From contig JAUSAO010000116.1 in NCBI GenBank assembly GCA_030652475.1, positions 27,407 to 91,406 of the forward strand: 64,000 nt of DNA, given 5' to 3'. The notes beneath the pieces are model-generated. The model worked only from the letters and a program-made list of their open reading frames with translations. It was not told where the DNA came from and searched no databases. Source of the DNA: Gallionella sp. (GTDB lineage: Bacteria; Pseudomonadota; Gammaproteobacteria; Burkholderiales; Gallionellaceae). Below, one piece after another: positions 7,631-16,757 of this stretch (its first letter is position 1; every line of letters starts with the position of its first letter). A program made the translations under genes and the position numbers.

Positions 7631-9322
7631 CTATACTTTCTTCAACTTAACTTCCAGTGCTGTCAGCTTGGCCGCATCCACTGCGAATCCATTTTTCATC
7701 ACGCCGTGGATAGCTTCCTTGAATTTTGTCAGAAACGCATTGCTGGCATCTGGATTGTTTTCGACCCAATGTTTCCACGGGTTGTATGGCTTCGCGCCAG
7801 AGGACACTAATTTTTGAAATTCCTCGCCCTTATAAAAGCGCTTGAAAACCTCTCGTGGAGTCTTGTCACCCTGATACGCGGCGACCCGTTCCTTCACATC
7901 AACAGTGCCTACGGTAATTGCAAACTCCCTTATTACCTCGGACGCAGCGTTAGTGAATACGCTTCGAGAGAAACTCAGACGATTTTTCCAAAATTCATGA
8001 TCGGCGGGGAGATTGTACAGGTGCTCAAAAATCAACTGATCTGGAGGCAGATTCCCGGGCAAAAGGACAACCGTCCTGAAGTTCTTGCCTTCGAGCTGTT
8101 GAGCAACATCCGAGTCCAGACAGACAATGCCTTTCTCGGCAAATTCTGGCACCTTGCTCTTGATCAAAGTCAAATAGTGACCACATCCGAGCGTCACCTC
8201 TGTCATCAAAGTCATGAACTTCTTTACTGGCTGTCTGATCATCAATGCAGCAAAGAAATCCGCAGCCTCTTTATCTTCAAAATAAACATTGACCTTTGGT
8301 AAAAAGGTATCAGGGGCAGTGGAAACGAGGCCCCTACTGGCATCTCGTATATCGTCATTGATTTGTGTCCACGACCAATCCTGCTTTACTTGAACATCGC
8401 CGTAGGTGTTACTCAGGTAAACCGTCTTGAATTTTTTCCTGAACTTCTGACTTTGCTCAAACGCATATTCAATCAAGGTCGGCGAGTGCGATGTCATGAC
8501 AACCTGAAGATTCAAGCTCTTGCACATCCGATCAAGCATCTTCAATAAATTCACCTGCGCAGTAGGGAACAATCCCGCATCAGCCTCATCAATCAGTAGC
8601 AACCCGCCTTTGTAGTCGGGGTATTCTTCTTTCAATTTTCTGAAAGACATTAGCGCCAAGATGATCTGACCAGCATTGTCCTCGCCTGCGGAAACAGACT
8701 CCTGATCATAGTTGTCGCCATGCGCCACTGCTGAGTTAATGGTTCCCTGTGTACCAGTGGCAAAAGATGAATTGCGATTGAGAAGCTCATTGGTGAGCCC
8801 AATGAAATCCTGTTTGTGCTTTTGCAGGTACTCAAAGTCAATGACTTTGTAGTCCCTGTCTGCAATAGGGTAGAGACGTTTCAGACTGAGGAAAATAACC
8901 GGATGAGTGAAATTTCTACTCGTATTTCCTGTTGCCGTGCTGTTATTCCTAACTACAGGTCTCGGCGATTTTCCCCGCTTCATCAACTCTAATTTTGCTG
9001 TTGCAACTTGATTGGTATATCCGTCAAACAGTTCGATATTGACCGTCATGGAGCCAGGAACATCAAACTTCTCTGAGATTCGAAAGTGCTCGCTGTATTG
9101 GGACTTGAATGAGCCGCCAGTAATTTGCTGAAAAGAAACTGCCTCATCTTTAACCCAGTCTTTTTCAAAGTTAAAAATTTGCGCAGCAATACCCAGAATG
9201 GATGACTTGGACGTTCCGTTCTTCCCGCATACGACCGTGATGTGGTCGCCGAACTCGATCTCCACATTGTTTAGTGCGCGGAATTTTTCAATTATCAGCT
9301 TTTTTAGTTGAGTCTTAGACAT
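7631..9322 (-). CDS. OLD-like ATPase with TOPRIM domain
   Basis: 563 aa from ATG 9322 (MSKTQLKKLIIEKFRAL); in-frame starts exist up to 9367, but only 9322 has a well-spaced GAGAGG. An N-terminal ABC/AAA15 ATPase has GKNGTSKSS (Walker A, near 35), the LLLIDEADAGLFP Walker B, and TSHSPTLIEYA after it. A C-terminal part has VYFEDKEAADFF and GIVCLDSDV, which fit the Glu and DxD motifs of a TOPRIM domain. This layout is that of OLD family nucleases, known from phage P2 Old and found in anti-phage systems. The 168 bp before it hold no gene. Role here, probably nuclease or sensor of the defence operon, is inferred. Confidence 0.82.
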   Translation of the reverse strand: MSKTQLKKLIIEKFRALNNVEIEFGDHITVVCGKNGTSKSSILGIAAQIFNFEKDWVKDEAVSFQQITGGSFKSQYSEHFRISEKFDVPGSMTVNIELFDGYTNQVATAKLELMKRGKSPRPVVRNNSTATGNTSRNFTHPVIFLSLKRLYPIADRDYKVIDFEYLQKHKQDFIGLTNELLNRNSSFATGTQGTINSAVAHGDNYDQESVSAGEDNAGQIILALMSFRKLKEEYPDYKGGLLLIDEADAGLFPTAQVNLLKMLDRMCKSLNLQVVMTSHSPTLIEYAFEQSQKFRKKFKTVYLSNTYGDVQVKQDWSWTQINDDIRDASRGLVSTAPDTFLPKVNVYFEDKEAADFFAALMIRQPVKKFMTLMTEVTLGCGHYLTLIKSKVPEFAEKGIVCLDSDVAQQLEGKNFRTVVLLPGNLPPDQLIFEHLYNLPADHEFWKNRLSFSRSVFTNAASEVIREFAITVGTVDVKERVAAYQGDKTPREVFKRFYKGEEFQKLVSSGAKPYNPWKHWVENNPDASNAFLTKFKEAIHGVMKNGFAVDAAKLTALEVKLKKV

Positions 9323-9490
9323 TCCAATCATCCTCTCTGCCCCCTCAATTCCCATCAGAATGCCCATCCCTGTTGTTGCATGAATTTTTCAAGGTCAATG
9401 CAGGGCACATTGAAATGCGCGCACACGTTGGGTAATCTCTGGCCGCACTCCGGCGACGGATTCACTTCTCATTTCAACGTCCCAATACAA

Positions 9491-10771
9491 TTACAAGGTA
9501 GAATTATCACCCAAAGTAGGAAAACTTATTCCTTCAATTTCCTGCAACGATTTCCCCGCAATCCCCTGCAAATCACCATACATTCCAACCGTTGCACCCA
9601 TCACCCGCTCGATCTGCTCTTCGCGCTTTGCCCATTGTTTCATGATTGCTTTACGCTCCTTGTCGAGGTCTTCCTGCATCGTGGAAAAGGCTTCGACAAT
9701 GGCCTCTACACGCTGACGGAAGCGTGGGCCAGTAAGGTATTGGTAGACCATTTCGGTCTTGGTCTGCTGGCCTTCGGATGACTGTCTGGCCGTGGCTAGC
9801 TCCAACAATGTCTGGCGCAAAATCATCGCCACCGGCAACGCGGCGCGCGGATGCGTCACCCAGATACCGTCCATCAGCTCGAAGGTTTCGATACCCTTGG
9901 GCAACGCCTGAGTAACAATCACGGCAATTTCCGCCTTGGCGGTGCGCTGATCCTCGCGCAACTTGGTCAGCCAGCCATCGCTCCAATTTTTGGTGCGCTT
10001 GGATTCCCAAAGAATGGTGCCGCTTGCCTGCCCTCCGTTGGTCCGCACGCGATGCAGCGCATCACCGCCGAATTCGCCCTTGGGTACAGGCTCAATCAGA
10101 TCGAAAGGAAATTTGCTGCGCAGCAGGTTTTCAAGCTCTAGTTCCTGCACTTCACCCTGCAATTGTTGTGACCCCTGCTCAGCCCGGCGCTTGAGGTCCT
10201 CAATCTGTTTCTGCATCGCGGTAATGGTTTGCTCTTTCTCCATCACCTTGAGTTTCTGTTCTTCCTCGGCTTCTTTTTTGGCCAAGGTGCGCACTTCGGT
10301 CAAACCGACTTGCACGCGCTTTTCCACTGTGAGTTCCAACTCGCGCTTTTCTTCATCGAGTGCGCGCTGTCTTCTAATCAGCTCTGCTTGCGCCTTTTGC
10401 GCTTCAGCTAATTTGGCATTATTGGTGTTGAGCACTTCCTGTAATTCGGTCAGCTCACGCGCCTTGTTTTCCAATTCGGCAGCACTGGCAAGCTTGGCCT
10501 TCTTGGATTCTTCTGCTATCACGCGGGCACGTTCTGCTTTCAACTGTGCTGCAACTTGATCCGCTACTTGGTCGTCAAGCTTGCGCTTGTCTTCAACAAG
10601 CTGCTTTTCTTTGTCGCGCATCGCCTGTTCGCGCTTGGCGATGTCTGTGTCTTTCTGCGCGAGTTGTTCCTCAAACTGTTTGCGTGTTGCAGCAATCAGT
10701 GGTGCAGCTAGCGATTCATTGAGTTTGATCTCGGTGTGGCAGTTGGGGCAGGTGATAGTTGGTTCGGTCAT
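9491..10771 (-). CDS. DUF2130 domain protein, coiled-coil with PD-(D/E)XK-like C-terminus
   Basis: 426 aa. The N-terminus has one CPNCHTE zinc-knuckle half. Residues about 30-215 are a long charged coiled coil (runs of EKQLVEDKRKL, AKKEAEEEQKLK). The C-terminal DUF2130 region (about 215-400) contains GGDALHRV followed by LWESKRTKNWSDGWL; the Asp and the E-x-K arrangement resemble PD-(D/E)XK nucleases, which is inference. ATG 10771 overlaps the dinD stop by ATGA. DUF2130 proteins have no assigned biochemical function, but structural maintenance-like coiled coil plus nuclease-like end would fit a DNA-processing defence role. 168 bp separate it from the OLD-like gene. Confidence 0.87.
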   Translation of the reverse strand: MTEPTITCPNCHTEIKLNESLAAPLIAATRKQFEEQLAQKDTDIAKREQAMRDKEKQLVEDKRKLDDQVADQVAAQLKAERARVIAEESKKAKLASAAELENKARELTELQEVLNTNNAKLAEAQKAQAELIRRQRALDEEKRELELTVEKRVQVGLTEVRTLAKKEAEEEQKLKVMEKEQTITAMQKQIEDLKRRAEQGSQQLQGEVQELELENLLRSKFPFDLIEPVPKGEFGGDALHRVRTNGGQASGTILWESKRTKNWSDGWLTKLREDQRTAKAEIAVIVTQALPKGIETFELMDGIWVTHPRAALPVAMILRQTLLELATARQSSEGQQTKTEMVYQYLTGPRFRQRVEAIVEAFSTMQEDLDKERKAIMKQWAKREEQIERVMGATVGMYGDLQGIAGKSLQEIEGISFPTLGDNSTL

Positions 10772-11658
10772 GGCTCATCCTTTCTGGATTTCTTCGTCGC
10801 TTTGCCCAACAAACCACCTGCTTCACGCTCATCCAGCTCCAATTTTGGTGTTGAGTTTTTGAGCCGCTTTTCCACCTCTTTAATGTGCTCCGCCGATGGG
10901 ATTTGCTCAGGCAATGTGCCGCCAATACGCTTGATGGCATCGCGCACTTCCTTGCCAACCTGCTCGTGAGTCTGAATGGCTTGAGTCTGAGTGCGAATGC
11001 CCTCGCGAGCCAGTTTGTCCCGCGTTTGCGTCATGCGGAACTGGTTGGCGGCCAGTTCGGTGGCATTCATCCGATCAAGCAGGTTGTCTTTTTCCGGGAT
11101 AGCCTTGCGTGCCTTGATTGCAGCGCCGCCTAGTCCACCATACAAGCCTTTGTAACCGGCATCGTGGAATACACCAAACATTTTGCTTTGTACGCCAGCA
11201 TCTTGAGCCGCGCCGGAGAGTGCCTTGAATTCTTCACTGGTTTGCTTGCGTAGATCCAACCGTTCAATGTCGGCTGCAGCTTGGTTGGTCAATTCCTGCC
11301 GACGAGCTTGAATCGCAAAGTATTTCTGGGCGTGGGCGATTTCCGTTTTGCGCGGATCGCCGTTCTGAGCAATGAGGTAACAGGCGAAACGCGAGAGGTG
11401 GTAATCATCAACAACTTGAACCGCCCCTTTGCCGCCGGTGATCGGTTTGCCGGCGCCGGCAAAGTGATCACCGGCACTGTTTCCAGAGGCTTCGCAGGAA
11501 GCCATGGCCCGCTTGACAGCATCTTCAAACCGACGCCACTGGCTGTATCCAAGCATGGGCTGCAAATCACGGGCGCTCCAGTATTCCGCGCCGTGCTCGT
11601 TGCTTTGCTTTAGATTTTCAAAGGATTGTGAACCCGGCATTGGTAATTGCTTATCCAT
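10768..11658 (-). CDS. dinD: DinD-family DNA-damage-inducible protein
   Basis: 296 aa from ATG 11658, preferred over 11661 because AAGGGG lies 7 bases upstream. The N-terminal Bro-N-like/antirepressor region has YWSARDLQPMLGYSQWRRF (residues 24-42) and VVDDYHLSRFACYLIAQNGD (about 85-105), typical of DinD. The C-terminal half is helical with a KRLKNSTPKL tail. In E. coli, DinD is LexA-controlled and inhibits RecA filament activities. No beta- or gamma-type LexA box (CTGT-N8-ACAG) was found upstream; instead a 30-bp perfect palindrome lies 45-74 bp before the start. Overlaps the DUF2130 gene by ATGA. Confidence 0.9.
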   Translation of the reverse strand: MDKQLPMPGSQSFENLKQSNEHGAEYWSARDLQPMLGYSQWRRFEDAVKRAMASCEASGNSAGDHFAGAGKPITGGKGAVQVVDDYHLSRFACYLIAQNGDPRKTEIAHAQKYFAIQARRQELTNQAAADIERLDLRKQTSEEFKALSGAAQDAGVQSKMFGVFHDAGYKGLYGGLGGAAIKARKAIPEKDNLLDRMNATELAANQFRMTQTRDKLAREGIRTQTQAIQTHEQVGKEVRDAIKRIGGTLPEQIPSAEHIKEVEKRLKNSTPKLELDEREAGGLLGKATKKSRKDEP

Positions 11659-11702
11659 CATGGTTCCCCTTTTTTATTCAGCCATAAGAATAACGGACTG
11701 AT

Positions 11703-11732
11703 TTTAATTCCCTCGAATTCGAGGGAATTAAA
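11703..11732. promoter_or_regulatory. 30-bp perfect palindrome upstream of dinD (candidate operator)
   Basis: Each arm is TTTAATTCCCTCGAA and the centre is an EcoRI-type GAATTC. It lies between the helicase stop (11783) and dinD start (11658). As RNA it could form a 13-bp stem with an AATT loop, but no U-run follows on either strand, so a terminator is unlikely. A position overlapping a dinD promoter fits an operator for a dimeric repressor. Function is inferred; the symmetry is seen directly. Confidence 0.6.
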
Positions 11733-11782
11733 CCGCAGTTTATACATACCTCGCCCCCCACGGACTAATGATTTATGTGCTG

Positions 11783-14700
11783 TCACGCGACCTCCCATTC
11801 ACAAGCGAACAAGGGCAATACGCTCACCTGCTGCGACAACTGTTTTTCAAGTTCATCAATCAGATTATCACGTCGGGACTGTATCTCGTCCTGGCGCTGA
11901 AACAATTCTCGCCGCTTGCGATCACGATTTCCTTCAAGGTCACGCTGCTCTTTTTGCACCGCGAGCTTTTCCGTCAGCGTTGCAGCCCCTTTGCTCCTTG
12001 TACGCGCCTCTTTGATCTGGCGGTCAAGCTCCTTGATTTCCCGTTCAAGACCGACTTTCAGATCATCCGCCCATGAGTCCAGCTTTTCAGTTTCCTGACT
12101 AAAAAAACTCAAATTTCGTGTTTCGAGGTTGCTCAGGATACGCGTTTTTTGTCTGCCTATTTCTGTTTCCAGTAACGCTGGGACGGTCACGTTAGCAGCG
12201 GCAAAGTCCAGCTGATCGGCATTCGACAATGCGGCTTGTTCTGGATGCGAGCGCGGTAGAGCTACCGCATGACCTGGCATAGTCAACAATCGTTCGGTTA
12301 TATCCTGATCATGGATATGTCCATCCGAATCTATTGCCGCCGCGAGCATGTGTTCCTCGGATACGCCCAAGGAGTGAACCCGCAGCTTTTGTACCAGTAG
12401 CACGCCCGACTGGCCGCGCATCCCTTCAATAACCGAGACTTTCGATCCGTAGGCGTCGTAATCGAAAACGAGTTTACTGGGTTGCAATGTTTGCCGCTGT
12501 GCCTGCTCGATCAAGGACTGCGCCAGCGGATGTGCCAAGCGGTAGATATGTGCTTCCTCGCTGCGACGGGGTAATTCGTAACGACCGAGGGGAATCAGCG
12601 TACTGGCATCTGCTTTTATCCCAGATTGTTCATCTGGCTCAAACCCCTCCCAGCCTCCCCTTGTCAGGGGAGGAGCGGGCTTAGCCCTCCCCCTGATAAG
12701 GGGGAGTTGGAGGGGGTTTGGTTCTAATGGATTTTCTGTGTTTAAGCCATGAGGCAGCGAATTGAGTGTGAATCCGGTGTCGTCCTCGTCAAACTCGGCA
12801 TGTCCATTCAATGCGGCACGAGTGAATTTCATCAGCAGTCGCTCTAGCCTGCCTAGTGATGCGCGAGCATCCTGATTGCGCAAGCGCAGCCTTTCTTGCA
12901 CATCTTCATCGAAATTTTCGAGTAACGATTTACGAGCACTAATCATCGCATCGCTGATTTCACCCGCCAAATCCAGTTGCAGTTGTTGGAAAGCGGTATG
13001 AATTGCTTCAGGGTGGCGGCAGGTTTGATATATCTCGGCAATACGACGCTCGAAATCAACACCTGACTCAACCGCTCCCAGCACTTCATCGCTCGCGCCG
13101 AATACCCCATCGAAAAGCTGAAACTTTTGTGCCAACAACTCGTAAACACGTTTGTCGGCATCATTATCGCGGTTCAAAAAGTTGACCACCACGACATCGT
13201 GCTTCTGTCCATAACGGTGGCATCGACCGATACGCTGTTCGATGCGTTGCGGATTCCACGGCAAGTCGTAATTAATAACCATCGAGCAAAACTGAAGATT
13301 GATCCCTTCCGCGCCCGCTTCGGTCGCGATCATAATCGAGCCTTGTTCACGAAAGTAATCAACCAGTGCCGCTCGCGTGTCTGCCGAACGAGATCCTGTT
13401 ATCCGGTCGGTACCTGCATGGCGTTTGAGCCATTCGGTATAAATACGGCGTGATCCCTGATCGGTATTCGTTCCATTGAACAAAACAACGCCGGGTGTAC
13501 CTGCACCAAACTCCGACGTATTCGCCAGCAATTCGAGCAGATAGGATTGCGTACGTCGGGATTCTGTAAAGATGATGGCTTTCTTGGCAGCACCTAATTC
13601 ATCCAGCTTATTGAATGCAACTTTCAAGGCTTGCAGCAGCGCCATCCCTTTGGCATTTTCCGTAATCGACACCGCCAAATTACGGAAGGATTCCAGTTCG
13701 GCAATTTCATCCTTGATTGCGGCAATCTCGCTTTGAGTCTTGGCACGGGTGTCATCCGCGCTGGCAGCCTCTATTTCCTCGGTTAACTCATCCAGCGTCT
13801 CGAAGTCCTGGTCCAGCGCTTCGGCAAGATCAATACTTGCCGATTTATCATCCAGCGTCTGGGTAAGGCGCTTGATCAACGTCTCAAGCGCACCAGCAAT
13901 GGCGAAAGTGGAAGAAGCCAACAGCTTGCGCAGAACCAGCGTGATGAGCTGCCGCTGACTGTTGGGTAAAGCAAAAAGTGAATCGCGTTGCAGGTACTCA
14001 GAAACGTCGTTATATAGCTTGGTTTCGTTTGGGCCCGGAATAAATTCCTGCAACATGGGAATACGCCGCGTATATTTCACATAGGCTTCAACCTGGCGGC
14101 GCAGCGTGCGTTTGCAGATGGGCTGTATGCGGCTCTTCAATGCATCAAAGCTGGCCGCATCCTTGAGTTGGCCGAACTGGGTCTTGAAACTATCCAGATC
14201 ACCGAAGACACGCTCATCAACAAAACTAACCAGTCCATACAATTCAAGAAGGGAATTCTGTAGCGGCGTAGCGGTGAGTAACACCTTGGGGGCCGTTAAT
14301 AGCGCCTCACGCAATGTGTTCGCAGTCTTGTTTTCCGGCTTGTAAACATTGCGCAGGCGGTGCGCTTCGTCAATTACCACCAAATCCCACGGCACAGACT
14401 GGACTTCTTTTGCTTTGCCAGCGGCGAACTGGTATGAACATATCCGTATCGATTTCGCATCGAACGGGTTGTCCATGCCATTTTTAATAGCCAGCTTGTA
14501 GGACTTTGCTTCGAGAATACCGGCAGTGATGCCAAATTTATCTGCCAGCTCTTGATGCCACTGTTTACGCAGATTGGCCGGAACGATGATGAGAATGCGG
14601 CGCTTCCGCTCGGCCCAACGCTGAGCGATCAGCAACCCCGCCTCAATGGTTTTTCCCAGTCCCACTTCATCGGCCAGAATGACCCCCTTTGATAGCGGGT

Positions 14701-14866
14701 TGCTGGTGGCAAACAAAGCTGCATCAATCTGGTGGGGATTCAGATCAACCTGCGCATCCAGCAGCGCGCCAGCCATGCTATCCATAGAATCGGATGCGGC
14801 TCGAAGCGTTAGCTGGTGTGCAAAATAAGCTGATTGGTGTGCGCTGTAGTGAGACGTGCTGGTCAT
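11783..14866 (-). CDS. SNF2/RapA-like DEAD/DEAH helicase of the defence operon
   Basis: 1027 aa, first gene of the accessory operon. SNF2_N domain: LADEVGLGKT at 64-73 (Walker A), VVIDEAHR at 163-170 (DEAH box), LLTATPLQN after it. Helicase_C: IATEAGAEGINLQ and RIEQRIGRCHRYGQKHDVVV (motif VI). The C-terminal 150 residues form a coiled coil (LEREIKELDRQIKEARTR). Residues about 712-743 (NPLQLPLIRGRAKPAPP, LTRGGWEG) are encoded by an inserted repeat. Proteins of this type often accompany type III mod/res genes with DUF1016 and RhuM partners. RapA itself (RNA polymerase recycling) is less likely given the neighbours. The start at 14866 has only a weak ribosome site. Confidence 0.9.
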   Translation of the reverse strand: MTSTSHYSAHQSAYFAHQLTLRAASDSMDSMAGALLDAQVDLNPHQIDAALFATSNPLSKGVILADEVGLGKTIEAGLLIAQRWAERKRRILIIVPANLRKQWHQELADKFGITAGILEAKSYKLAIKNGMDNPFDAKSIRICSYQFAAGKAKEVQSVPWDLVVIDEAHRLRNVYKPENKTANTLREALLTAPKVLLTATPLQNSLLELYGLVSFVDERVFGDLDSFKTQFGQLKDAASFDALKSRIQPICKRTLRRQVEAYVKYTRRIPMLQEFIPGPNETKLYNDVSEYLQRDSLFALPNSQRQLITLVLRKLLASSTFAIAGALETLIKRLTQTLDDKSASIDLAEALDQDFETLDELTEEIEAASADDTRAKTQSEIAAIKDEIAELESFRNLAVSITENAKGMALLQALKVAFNKLDELGAAKKAIIFTESRRTQSYLLELLANTSEFGAGTPGVVLFNGTNTDQGSRRIYTEWLKRHAGTDRITGSRSADTRAALVDYFREQGSIMIATEAGAEGINLQFCSMVINYDLPWNPQRIEQRIGRCHRYGQKHDVVVVNFLNRDNDADKRVYELLAQKFQLFDGVFGASDEVLGAVESGVDFERRIAEIYQTCRHPEAIHTAFQQLQLDLAGEISDAMISARKSLLENFDEDVQERLRLRNQDARASLGRLERLLMKFTRAALNGHAEFDEDDTGFTLNSLPHGLNTENPLEPNPLQLPLIRGRAKPAPPLTRGGWEGFEPDEQSGIKADASTLIPLGRYELPRRSEEAHIYRLAHPLAQSLIEQAQRQTLQPSKLVFDYDAYGSKVSVIEGMRGQSGVLLVQKLRVHSLGVSEEHMLAAAIDSDGHIHDQDITERLLTMPGHAVALPRSHPEQAALSNADQLDFAAANVTVPALLETEIGRQKTRILSNLETRNLSFFSQETEKLDSWADDLKVGLEREIKELDRQIKEARTRSKGAATLTEKLAVQKEQRDLEGNRDRKRRELFQRQDEIQSRRDNLIDELEKQLSQQVSVLPLFACEWEVA
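12650..12722. repeat. Palindromic repeat inserted in frame in the helicase gene
   Basis: Two G/C-rich inverted pairs (CCTCCCCTTGTCAGGGGAGG and CCCCCTGATAAGGGGG) lie back to back, as in the common intergenic repeat of many proteobacteria. Here it keeps the reading frame and encodes a proline/glycine-rich insertion between helicase core and C-terminal region. Confidence 0.75.
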
Positions 14867-14989
14867 TATCTGCCGCTGATATGCGCTTTATACAATGCGT
14901 GTGAGTGTCGCATCAAAGCACCGGCATGTCTATTGATCGCCACCAACAAAACTGTTAACCCCAAGACCATAAATAGACGGGTATTTCTA

Positions 14990-15592
14990 TCAGCCCAACA
15001 GCTGCCGGACAGGTTTGAAACTCTTGCGATGAATATCGGTGACGCCATGCTCGCGCAAGGCGGCGAGATGTGCGGCGGTGGGGTAGCCTTTGTGGATGTT
15101 GAGGCCGTATTGAGGATATTGTTCGTGCAGTTGCAGCATCAATGCATCGCGGTCGGTTTTTGCCAGTATCGAGGCTGCGGCAATCGCGGCGACCTTGCTG
15201 TCGCCTTTGACGATCGCCTCACTGGCTATCCCGGTCTGCGGGCAATACAGGCCGTCAACCAGCACCCACTGCGGCTGGATGGACAAGGCCTGCACCGCGC
15301 GTTTCATCGCCAGCAGCGTGGCTTGCAGGATATTAAGTTCGTCTATTTCCTCTACGGAAGCATAAGCCACCGCCCAGGCCAGCGCGCGTTCGCGAATCAG
15401 CAGCGCTAACTTATCGCGCTGTTTTTCGGTCAGCTTCTTGGAATCGTTCAGGCCGGGAATGGGATTTGACGCATCCAGGATCACGGCGGCGGCACTCACC
15501 GGCCCTGCCAGCGGGCCGCGTCCCGCCTCATCCACACCACAGACGAGCATGCCCTCCAGCCCATCCGCCGCACTTGAGCCGAAAAGCGGCAT
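14990..15592 (-). CDS. rnhB: Ribonuclease HII
   Basis: 200 aa. It cleaves the RNA strand of RNA-DNA hybrids and removes misincorporated ribonucleotides. Catalytic motifs: [16 protein letters not shown] (residues 17-32), NDSKKL (49-54), the LVDGL Asp, and [20 protein letters not shown]. Start ATG 15592 shares one base with the lpxB stop (TGATG). It is the last gene of the lipid A block; the helicase of the defence operon starts 123 bp downstream in the same direction. Confidence 0.97.
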   Translation of the reverse strand: MPLFGSSAADGLEGMLVCGVDEAGRGPLAGPVSAAAVILDASNPIPGLNDSKKLTEKQRDKLALLIRERALAWAVAYASVEEIDELNILQATLLAMKRAVQALSIQPQWVLVDGLYCPQTGIASEAIVKGDSKVAAIAAASILAKTDRDALMLQLHEQYPQYGLNIHKGYPTAAHLAALREHGVTDIHRKSFKPVRQLLG

Positions 15593-16746
15593 CAGGCGGC
15601 AGGCAGGTATTGCAGCACGGCTGCGGCCGCTTTTTGCGCGGTATTCTGGCGCAACGTTTGATGCAATTCAGTAAATGTATGCTCCAGTTGCGCAATCGCA
15701 TCTTTGTCGTTCAACAAATTGAGCAAAGCCTGAGATAGATTCTCCGGTGTGGCATCTTCCTGCATCAGCTCCGGCACGACGAAACGTCCGCACAGAATGT
15801 TCGGCAAACCGAAATAGGGCAAATAGCTTTTGCGCTTCATCATCCGCCATGTCATCGGATTCAGGCGATAGGTAATGACCATCGGCCGTTTGAGCAAAGC
15901 GCATTCCAGCGTCGCCGTGCCCGATGCCACCAGCACCATATCGGCCGCTGTCATCGCATCCTGCGCATGACCGAACAACAGGGAAATCGGCAATTCCTGT
16001 GCATCACAATCATAAAGTGCCTGCTCGAAATACACGCGCGTTTCACGACTCACCAGCGGCACCAGAAAACGCGCATCCGGCAATTGCTGCAAAATCAGCT
16101 TGGCCGTTTCGATATAAAGGGCGGCAAGGCTTTTTACTTCACCCTGCCGACTGCCTGGCAAAAAAGCAAATACTTTGGCCTGCAGCGGAATGCGCATTGT
16201 TTCACGCATTGCGTTGCGATTCGGTCGATCCGGCAACATATCGGCAAGCGGATGTCCGACATAGTCCACCGGCACGCCAGCTTTCCTGTATATCTCGGGT
16301 TCATGCGGAAAAAGTGCCAGCATATGGGTAACCGCACGCTTGATCTTGTTGATGCGTTCACCGCGCCATGCCCAGATTGACGGGCTGACGTAATGAACAG
16401 TGGGGATACCGTGCCGCTTGAGCGCGAACTCCAGGTCAAGATTGAAATCCGGTGCGTCCACTGCGATGAACAAGGCCGGTCGGTTGGCCAAAAAATAGCG
16501 CCGCAATTTGCTGCGTATGCCGGTAATTTCACGGTAATGACGCAACACCTCGACATAGCCGAACACCGCAAGTTTCTCCATCGGAAACAATACCTGCATG
16601 CCGACTGATTGCATTCTGGGGCCGCCGATACCGACGAATTCCACCTCCGGGCGCGCAAGCTTTAATGCCGTCATCAGGTGACTGGCCAGCAAGTCCCCCG
16701 ATGCTTCGCCCGCAACGATACCTATGACAATTTTCTGTTGCGACAT
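15592..16746 (-). CDS. lpxB: Lipid-A-disaccharide synthase
   Basis: 384 aa from ATG 16746, with AGG seven bases upstream; a TTG two codons earlier is less likely. It condenses UDP-2,3-diacylglucosamine with lipid X to make lipid A disaccharide at the inner membrane. GT-B fold features: [15 protein letters not shown] (residues 9-23), the [10 protein letters not shown] segment, [24 protein letters not shown], and VASGTATLE near 270. It lies 11 bp after lpxA and overlaps rnhB by one base, in the order conserved through the proteobacteria. Confidence 0.97.
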   Translation of the reverse strand: MSQQKIVIGIVAGEASGDLLASHLMTALKLARPEVEFVGIGGPRMQSVGMQVLFPMEKLAVFGYVEVLRHYREITGIRSKLRRYFLANRPALFIAVDAPDFNLDLEFALKRHGIPTVHYVSPSIWAWRGERINKIKRAVTHMLALFPHEPEIYRKAGVPVDYVGHPLADMLPDRPNRNAMRETMRIPLQAKVFAFLPGSRQGEVKSLAALYIETAKLILQQLPDARFLVPLVSRETRVYFEQALYDCDAQELPISLLFGHAQDAMTAADMVLVASGTATLECALLKRPMVITYRLNPMTWRMMKRKSYLPYFGLPNILCGRFVVPELMQEDATPENLSQALLNLLNDKDAIAQLEHTFTELHQTLRQNTAQKAAAAVLQYLPAA

Positions 16747-16757
16747 GAACAAACCTG

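Noticed and set aside
11659..11782. LexA box for dinD
   Set aside because: No CTGT-N8-ACAG or close variant was seen; only the 30-bp palindrome stands out.
1..14866. DISARM or BREX system
   Set aside because: A SNF2 helicase and methylase recall DISARM class 1, but DrmA, DrmB and DrmC are absent, and no PglZ or BrxC/L for BREX; Mod and Res are plain type III subunits.
14866..15048. 60-codon minus-strand ORF overlapping rnhB
   Set aside because: It is an out-of-frame reading of the rnhB 3' end and the following gap.
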